Source: an uncultured Holdemania sp. (GTDB taxonomy: Bacteria; Bacillota_I; Bacilli_A; Erysipelotrichales; Erysipelotrichaceae). From it: DNA of 38,938 nt. The position numbers and the translations under genes are program-made. The notes below the pieces were generated by a model that saw only the letters and a list, made by a program, of their open reading frames with translations, ran no database searches and had not been told where the DNA came from. The stretch spans positions 1 through 38,938 of the forward strand of contig CAMQTJ010000015.1 in the NCBI GenBank assembly GCA_947037125.1, written 5' to 3'. Positions 32,996 through 38,938 of the stretch are shown one piece after another (the stretch's first letter is position 1; every line of letters begins with the position of its first letter).

Positions 32996-35900
32996 TGAGT
33001 GATAATAGATGGCATTTAAATAAGTTAGGGCTAGTTGATTTTTGGTTTTATACTGATGAAGTTTTTAATTTTGATAATGGTCATATGATGCTTAGGGGTT
33101 CTAATGGGTCTGGTAAGTCAGTAACACTTCAAAGTTTTATACCGTTATTACTTGATGGAAACAAGGCTAGTGAACGTTTAGATCCTTTTGGTACTAGATC
33201 ACGTAAACTTGAAAATTACTTGTTAGATGAAAATAGTGAGCGTGATGATCGTATAGGTTATTTGTATATTGAATTTAAAAAAAGTGATCTTGAAGTATAT
33301 AAAACAATTGGGATGGGAATACATGCTAGAAAAAACAAACCAATTGATTGTTGGTATTTTGTTATTGAAGATAATCAAAGAATCAATATTGATTTTAAAC
33401 TAATTAATAATGGCTTTACATTAACTAAGCAGCAATTAAAGAATCAAATTGTAAATCAGGTAATTGATAATCAAAAAGAATATATGGCTAAAGTAAATAA
33501 ATCATTGTTTGGTTTTGAAAGTATTGATGATTATAAAGAAATGATAAATTTATTATTACAGTTAAGAACACCTAAATTATCAAATTCATTAAAACCATCA
33601 AAGCTAAATGAAATGTTATCTAATTCATTACAACCATTATCACAAGATGATTTAAGACCAATGTCAGAAGCGATTGCGAATATGGATGCTTTAAGTGAAC
33701 AATTAGAAATATTGAATAAATCATATGTTTCAGCTAAAAGAATCGATGAAATATATAGTAAATATAATGAAGCAGTATTAAGTGATAAAAACAAAAAATA
33801 TCAAGAAGTTTTAAAAGCTTTAAATGAAACAAAAAGAAAAGTAATTGAAAATGCCAATAAGTTAACTAAAGATGAAAATAATTTATTAGAAATTAATGAT
33901 AGTATTAATCAATTACAAAATGAATTCATAAAAAATGAAAATGAAAAAGATGTTTTAGATTCATCGGATGTTATGAAAATGGTTAAGGACTTAGCACAAA
34001 TAAAAATAGAGATTAAACAAAGTATTGAAAGATTAAACAATAAAACTACAATAAGTGATAAAAAGCAGGATAAGCTAATTGATTTACACAATGATTTAAA
34101 ACAAATCCAAGATAAATTATTTACTACTCAAAAATTAATGGATGAGAAAATCAGTTTACTTAATGAAGTAAATGATGAAGTTAATTTCATTGATCATGAT
34201 TTGATTGTACTTGATATAAATGACAATACAAAAGAGCTTAATTTTGATTATTCTACAGGATTAATCAATGATGAACTAAAATTAATTAATGATGGAATTG
34301 ATAAATTAAATATCGTAGATACTTTAAAATCAATAGTTGATGAATTTATTAATCGTTATGATATTTTTGTTGATAAACAAAAAAAGGTAAATCATGAATT
34401 AATTGAAGTTAGTGATAATTTAGCGTTAAGTAAAAGTGAATATTTTGAAAATATGGTTGAATATAGTAATAATAATCAATTTATTAAATTTAGTGAAGAG
34501 CAATTAAATTTAATCATGGATTATATTAATCAAGTAAATGAATTAGCTGTATTTAAACTTGTTCAAAATATTGCCTCTTTACAAGATAAAAAATTGGCAC
34601 AACAAATCATTGAGAAAAAACTAGAACTACAAACTCTTAAAAATTTAATCAATGATCAAAAAGCTGAATTGAATAGTTTAATTAATAGCGATAGCATCGA
34701 TTTTTTAATGGACGAGCAAACCATAATTAATCGTAACTATTTAAAACAGAATAATATTGAATTTATGCCTTTATATAAATGTATTGAATTTAATGAAATT
34801 AATAGTGATGTACATGATTTACTTGAAGAAGTATTATCACAATTAAAATTATTAAATGTTGTTTTAATTGATAATAAATACAAAGATATGGTTATTGAAA
34901 ATGGTAATTGTGATTCATATATATTTATTGATGATTTCAGTTCAGATTTTAAAATTATGGTTGATTTAAATAATAATATTGATGATATTGTTTTATATAT
35001 ATTTAAGGTGCTAAAGATTACATTTAATGATAATTTAATTATTGAAGACAATTATTTAGTAGCAAATAATATTATGATAACTATGGATAATGATAATTTA
35101 TCAAAATTTATTGGACAAGCTAATCGTTTAAGACAAAAAGAAATTAAAATTAATGAGTTAAAACAAATAATCTTAGTAAAACAAAATGAAATTGATGAAA
35201 AGACAATTGTAGTGATTGATTTAGAAAATAGTCGTAAGCTAATTAATCAAGAAGTTACATTGGTGATAAGTTTTGATAATATCAATGAGTTTAATAAGCA
35301 AATTTATAATTTAGGGCTTGATATTAAGCATTATGATAATGAAATTGAAAATATTACTAGTCAAATAAGTATTAAAACAAATGAATTAGAAATCGTTAAT
35401 ATCCAAGTAATTGAAATTGGAAATAAATATAAATTAGTTTGTAATAAGACTGTCTTTATTAATAGACGTGATAATTTAATTGAATATAAAAATATTTTAG
35501 ATAATTTATTTGGTTTACATCAAAAATGTTGTAATGAATTGGGTAATATTAATAGTTTTAACGTTCAAATACAAGATGCTACAAGTGACATTGATGAAAT
35601 AAATGCTGATATATATCAAATTAAAAATCTTATTGATATAAATCAAAATAAGGTTAAAGTAATTGATGAAAATATTCAAAAAGTTGATGGCGAAAATATT
35701 AAAGAAAGACTACATTTTTTAATTAGTCGTTTAAAACAAATACCTGAGATTACAAATGAAAAATATCAAATCAAGGGTAAGCTTGAAAATGAGATTGATG
35801 CAAGTGTAAAAAAGAATATAGAACTTAATAATGAAGTAGATAAAAGATTAATAGCACATAATATTTATCAAAAAGTCTTAAATGATGAACTTAATTTAGG

Positions 35901-36951
35901 TTATGTTTTTAGTGATGGAGAACAAGTTGTTTTAAATAAGTTAAGTGGCACAAAAAGTATTAATGATTTAAACAATGATTTGCAACGTGTTATTCGTGAT
36001 AATAGTGTTCAACTTAGTGATTATCAATTAAATATGAATTACATTTTAGCAAGTGATCAAATTGATAATATTAGTTCTAGAATTGATTTAAGTGCAAAGT
36101 ATCAAAGTAAAAAAATTAACTTTAAAACTTTATTAGAAAATATTAAAAGTGATGTATCAATGCAAGAAACACTTTTAAATGAAAGTGATAAAATAATCTT
36201 TGAAGATATACTAGTAAATAACATCAGTAAAAAAATCAGACAACATATCCATACAAGTAAGAAATGGGTAGATAATATGAATAAATATATGGGTGCAATG
36301 GATACTAGTAGTGGACTTAAATTATCGCTTAAATGGGCTAGTAAAAAAGTTGTGAATGAAGATGAAATGGATGCAACCAAATTAGTTGAATTACTACAAA
36401 AAGATGCTTTTTTATTAAAGAATGAAGATTTAAATAAGATATCTGCCCACTTTAGAGGTAAGATAGCACGTAGTAAAGAACTTTTAAAAGCTGATAATTC
36501 TCTAAAGAGTTTTCATGAAATTATGAGTGATGTTATGGATTATCGAAATTGGTTTGAATTTAAGATCATGTATCAAAAAACAAATGAAAGTAAAAAAGAG
36601 TTAACAAACAATAATTTCTTTGCTTTTAGTGGTGGAGAAAAAGCAATGTCGATGTATGCACCTTTATTTTCAAGTGTTGCAGCCAAGTTTGAAAGTGCAA
36701 ATGATGATTGTCCTTTAATAATTGTTTTAGATGAAGCATTTGCCGGAGTTGATGAAAGAAATATTAATAACATGTTTGATTTGATTTCTAAGTTTAAATT
36801 TGATTTTATTATGAATTCTCAAGTATTATGGGGAGATTATGCAAGTGTTAAATCATTGGCAATCTATGAATTGTTTAGATTAGAAAATGCACGTTATGTA
36901 ACCATTTTAGCGTATAATTGGAATGGTTCAACTAGAAAATTGTTAAGTTAA
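32995..36951 (+). CDS. jetC: Wadjet type II SMC-like ATPase JetC (TIGR02680)
   Basis: 1,318 residues. Walker A RGSNGSGKSVT (Lys at ~41), ABC signature FSGGEKAMSMY near 1212 and Walker B IIVLDEAFAGVDE (Asp-Glu at ~1246-1247) form the split ATPase head. Between them lie long coiled coils (about 265-560 and 700-1120) rich in Asn, Ile, Lys and Glu, and a small globular part around 575-710 (MPLYKCIEFNEI, LLNVVLIDNKYKD) at the place of the TIGR02680 hinge or elbow domain. JetC is thought to extrude DNA loops and recognise small circular DNA, so that JetD cuts it. All ATPase residues look intact. One-base overlaps with jetB and jetD. Confidence 0.95.
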   Translation: MSDNRWHLNKLGLVDFWFYTDEVFNFDNGHMMLRGSNGSGKSVTLQSFIPLLLDGNKASERLDPFGTRSRKLENYLLDENSERDDRIGYLYIEFKKSDLEVYKTIGMGIHARKNKPIDCWYFVIEDNQRINIDFKLINNGFTLTKQQLKNQIVNQVIDNQKEYMAKVNKSLFGFESIDDYKEMINLLLQLRTPKLSNSLKPSKLNEMLSNSLQPLSQDDLRPMSEAIANMDALSEQLEILNKSYVSAKRIDEIYSKYNEAVLSDKNKKYQEVLKALNETKRKVIENANKLTKDENNLLEINDSINQLQNEFIKNENEKDVLDSSDVMKMVKDLAQIKIEIKQSIERLNNKTTISDKKQDKLIDLHNDLKQIQDKLFTTQKLMDEKISLLNEVNDEVNFIDHDLIVLDINDNTKELNFDYSTGLINDELKLINDGIDKLNIVDTLKSIVDEFINRYDIFVDKQKKVNHELIEVSDNLALSKSEYFENMVEYSNNNQFIKFSEEQLNLIMDYINQVNELAVFKLVQNIASLQDKKLAQQIIEKKLELQTLKNLINDQKAELNSLINSDSIDFLMDEQTIINRNYLKQNNIEFMPLYKCIEFNEINSDVHDLLEEVLSQLKLLNVVLIDNKYKDMVIENGNCDSYIFIDDFSSDFKIMVDLNNNIDDIVLYIFKVLKITFNDNLIIEDNYLVANNIMITMDNDNLSKFIGQANRLRQKEIKINELKQIILVKQNEIDEKTIVVIDLENSRKLINQEVTLVISFDNINEFNKQIYNLGLDIKHYDNEIENITSQISIKTNELEIVNIQVIEIGNKYKLVCNKTVFINRRDNLIEYKNILDNLFGLHQKCCNELGNINSFNVQIQDATSDIDEINADIYQIKNLIDINQNKVKVIDENIQKVDGENIKERLHFLISRLKQIPEITNEKYQIKGKLENEIDASVKKNIELNNEVDKRLIAHNIYQKVLNDELNLGYVFSDGEQVVLNKLSGTKSINDLNNDLQRVIRDNSVQLSDYQLNMNYILASDQIDNISSRIDLSAKYQSKKINFKTLLENIKSDVSMQETLLNESDKIIFEDILVNNISKKIRQHIHTSKKWVDNMNKYMGAMDTSSGLKLSLKWASKKVVNEDEMDATKLVELLQKDAFLLKNEDLNKISAHFRGKIARSKELLKADNSLKSFHEIMSDVMDYRNWFEFKIMYQKTNESKKELTNNNFFAFSGGEKAMSMYAPLFSSVAAKFESANDDCPLIIVLDEAFAGVDERNINNMFDLISKFKFDFIMNSQVLWGDYASVKSLAIYELFRLENARYVTILAYNWNGSTRKLLS

Positions 36952-38219
36952 TGGATAATAATATTGCTTTAGCTAATTACTTATTAAGTAAAAAAGGCTT
37001 CGAAATATTTTTAGATAAGTGCAAAAAACAATATCAAAAATTTGGTAGTTATAAAGGCGTTGTGCAAATGATTTTAGTTGATGATAATAAAGAAGATTTA
37101 CTTGGCTTTTTTGGTTATCATAATACTAATAGCTTAAAAATAAATAAAAAAATGATTGATAAAGCAATAGCGAATTCTAAATTTGATGGTGCTAATTTTG
37201 ATGAAGTCTTAAAAATAATATTTACTGATTTAAAAGCAAATAAAGATGTTATCAGTGAATTAAATCAATTAAGAACAATCTATATAAAACAATGTTTAAT
37301 TAATTATCAAAATAGTCAATTTTATGATTATTATATAAATAATCAAATAAGTTTGATGAGTACTTTTAATTATGAATATAGTAAAAATAAAAAAAGCTGT
37401 AAAGAATTAATTAATAATTTGGCACTAGCTTATAATAATTTACCTAGTTATCAAAATGAAATAAAGCTAATTTCATTTTATTCTAATGAATTATTTTCTA
37501 ATTCACATTTACTTGATGATAATAATAAATTAGCTAATATGTTTTTTAATGCATTGTTATATCAAACAAATACAAAAAGTATTAGTACTTTAAATGATAA
37601 AATGGAAGTTTATTTAAAATGTGGTTTGATTCAAGATGAAGTATCTAACTTTAGTATGATTTGTCATTTATTACCAATAAATGATTCAAAGAAAATGATT
37701 AGTTATCAAATGTTTTATGATACATATGAACCACTTAATTTATCACTGGCAAACCTTAGAAACATTGATGGATTTTCAGATGATATTGAAAAGGTTTTTG
37801 TTGTTGAAAATCCTTCTGTTTTTATTATGTTGATGTATTATATTAAAAATAATAAGATTAATGTTGGTCTAATATGTACAGGTGGACAAATTAATAAATC
37901 TGGCTATGAAATTATTGATTTATGTGTAAACGCTAATTATCAAATTTATTATGCAGGGGATTTTGATCCTGAAGGTTTATTGATTGCGAATAAGCTTGTA
38001 GAAAAATATAATTCAATTATCTTATGGGGTTATACTTTAGCTAATTATTATAAAACTAATCCTACAATTACAATAAGTGATAAAAGATTAAGTCAATTAG
38101 ATAATTGTTTAAATACTCAAACAGTAAAGATTAAACAATTATTACAAGAGAATAAAAAAGCAGGGTATCAAGAAAGCTTGCTTGATTATTATAAACAAGG
38201 GCTTAATAATCTTGTTTAG
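36951..38219 (+). CDS. jetD: Wadjet type II nuclease subunit JetD (DUF3323 + DUF2399, Toprim)
   Basis: 422 residues. The N-terminal ~260 residues correspond to DUF3323, and the C-terminal DUF2399 part has a Toprim fold: metal-binding Glu in FVVENPSVFIML (~285) and the DxD motif in YYAGDFDPEGLLIA (Asp ~337 and ~339), with ICTGGQ between. This is the topoisomerase-VI-like nuclease that cuts plasmid DNA after loop extrusion by JetABC. Catalytic positions are intact, so the system is predicted active. Start overlaps the jetC stop (TAATG). No terminator follows before the nitroreductase gene 46 bases later. Confidence 0.93.
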   Translation: MDNNIALANYLLSKKGFEIFLDKCKKQYQKFGSYKGVVQMILVDDNKEDLLGFFGYHNTNSLKINKKMIDKAIANSKFDGANFDEVLKIIFTDLKANKDVISELNQLRTIYIKQCLINYQNSQFYDYYINNQISLMSTFNYEYSKNKKSCKELINNLALAYNNLPSYQNEIKLISFYSNELFSNSHLLDDNNKLANMFFNALLYQTNTKSISTLNDKMEVYLKCGLIQDEVSNFSMICHLLPINDSKKMISYQMFYDTYEPLNLSLANLRNIDGFSDDIEKVFVVENPSVFIMLMYYIKNNKINVGLICTGGQINKSGYEIIDLCVNANYQIYYAGDFDPEGLLIANKLVEKYNSIILWGYTLANYYKTNPTITISDKRLSQLDNCLNTQTVKIKQLLQENKKAGYQESLLDYYKQGLNNLV

Positions 38220-38238
38220 TTATTAAATATGTTATAGT
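38212..38238 (+). promoter_or_regulatory. Possible promoter of the nitroreductase gene
   Basis: TTGTTT (38212-38217), 15-base spacer, TATAGT (38233-38238) preceded by TGT as an extended -10. It overlaps the end of jetD. Confidence 0.45.
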
Positions 38239-38265
38239 AATTATATGAAAGATAAAAGGTGAAAA

Positions 38266-38799
38266 ATGATGGAATTTAATCAAGTAGTTAATAAAAGACA
38301 AAGTTGTCGTAAATTTAGTGATAAAAAGGTTGAAAATGAAAAGCTTGAAATTATCTTGCAACAAGCATCATCAGCACCATCTGCATGTAATAGCCAACCA
38401 TGGAAATTTGTAGTCGTTAATAATGAAACATTAGTTTCTAAAATGCCTGATGTTTTACAAGTTGGAAATATTAATAAGTTTACAAGTCAAGTAAATACTT
38501 TTATTGTAATTTGTGAAACTAAAGCCGTTTTAATGGCAGGGGCAACTTGTGATAGTCAATATTATGCACAAATGGATATAGGAATAGCAACAGCGTATTT
38601 AACACTTAGTGCAAAAAATCAAGGATTAGATACTTGTATTATGGGTGCTTTTAAAGATGCTGAAGTTAAACAATTACTATCAATTCCTGAAGATGTGAAA
38701 ATAAAACTGATCTTAGCAGTTGGTTATGCACAAGATGATACAACAAGAACAAAGGTTCGTAAATCACTTGAAAAAACATGTAGTTTTAATCAGTGGTAA
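38266..38799 (+). CDS. Nitroreductase-family flavoprotein
   Basis: 177 residues, the short single-domain form. FMN-binding blocks RQSCRKFSDKKVE at the start, SSAPSACNSQPWKFVVVNN near residue 35, and DTCIMGAFKDAEVKQLL with LILAVGYAQDD near the end identify the family. Such enzymes use FMN and NAD(P)H to reduce nitro compounds, quinones or related acceptors; the natural substrate is unknown. ATG 38266 or 38269 follows AAAGGTG. It shares direction with the Wadjet operon but has its own candidate promoter and no known role in defence. Confidence 0.9.
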   Translation: MMEFNQVVNKRQSCRKFSDKKVENEKLEIILQQASSAPSACNSQPWKFVVVNNETLVSKMPDVLQVGNINKFTSQVNTFIVICETKAVLMAGATCDSQYYAQMDIGIATAYLTLSAKNQGLDTCIMGAFKDAEVKQLLSIPEDVKIKLILAVGYAQDDTTRTKVRKSLEKTCSFNQW

Positions 38800-38820
38800 T
38801 ACAAATAAATAATTAAACAT

Positions 38821-38888
38821 AAAAAAAACAACCATAAACAAGATATAGCAAAGGCTATGAAATTCTTGAAATATGGTTGTTTTTATAT
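38821..38888. terminator. Terminator after the nitroreductase gene
   Basis: Outer stem AAAACAACCATA / TATGGTTGTTTT with an inner hairpin ATAGC-AAAG-GCTAT, flanked by A- and T-runs. Symmetric, so it may serve both strands. The last 50 bases of the window hold no gene that can be called. Confidence 0.8.
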
Positions 38889-38938
38889 TTACTAATCTAA
38901 CTGCCATCTGATGCACAAAGATTATATAATGAGTATTA

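Noticed and set aside
1-38938. Mycoplasma-type genetic code (UGA = Trp), considered because of the low GC
   Set aside because: Conserved genes end in TGA (ygiQ, jetA) and tryptophans in conserved motifs are TGG.
38886-38938. End of a convergent minus-strand gene at the right edge
   Set aside because: One minus frame is open to the edge, but it runs on through the terminator and antisense to the nitroreductase gene; too short and unsupported.

Overview
The window is about 39 kb of very AT-rich chromosomal DNA from a low-GC Gram-positive bacterium (Bacillota). UGA is used as a normal stop (for example at the ends of ygiQ and jetA), so this is the standard bacterial code rather than the Mycoplasma code. 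AGGAGG-type ribosome sites, extended -10 promoters (TGnTATAAT), U-run terminators, a Firmicute-type XRE-cupin/potABCD operon and a one-piece, roughly 1,230-residue PurL together suggest an Erysipelotrichia-like or gut-Bacilli lineage. That placement is an inference; no rRNA or tRNA gene is present to test it.

Positions 1-13.9 kb hold housekeeping and metabolic genes: the tail of a COG2509-type FAD dehydrogenase, a PduL-type phosphotransacylase, a membrane acyltransferase (minus strand), metK behind a SAM riboswitch, a YgiQ-type radical SAM protein with a long repetitive disordered tail, an aldose-epimerase-like gene, nagB, trxA, a five-gene polyamine operon (XRE-cupin regulator, then PotA with an unusual domain insertion, PotB, PotC, PotD), and xpt (minus strand).

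Positions 13.9-22.9 kb are the purine operon purE-purL-purM-purN-purH-purD. It is controlled by a purine riboswitch whose stem-swapping expression platform can be read directly. Upstream of the aptamer lies a 16-codon ORF with a near-perfect Shine-Dalgarno sequence, set between two terminator-like hairpins.

Positions 22.9-29.2 kb are accessory: a membrane-anchored ComEC-like metallo-hydrolase; a pair of genes (an unnamed family plus a DUF5131/Gp37-Gp68-like gene) broken by three single-base losses in A-runs; an unrecognised protein with an RpoA-CTD-like helix-hairpin-helix; an AIM24-family protein followed by a 42-residue membrane miniprotein; an EAL phosphodiesterase with intact catalytic residues; and decayed remnants of TfoX and DUF3795 genes.

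Positions 29.2-38.9 kb carry the most notable system: a complete type II Wadjet plasmid-defence operon, jetA (DUF2397), jetB (DUF2398), jetC (TIGR02680 SMC-like ATPase) and jetD (DUF3323/DUF2399 Toprim nuclease). Its genes overlap by 1-4 bases. A divergent WYL-domain repressor sits beside it, and its own promoter contains a perfect 7-2-7 palindrome between -10 and -35. Wadjet itself is already described; the WYL pairing and its operators are the newer part. A small nitroreductase and a strong terminator close the window.
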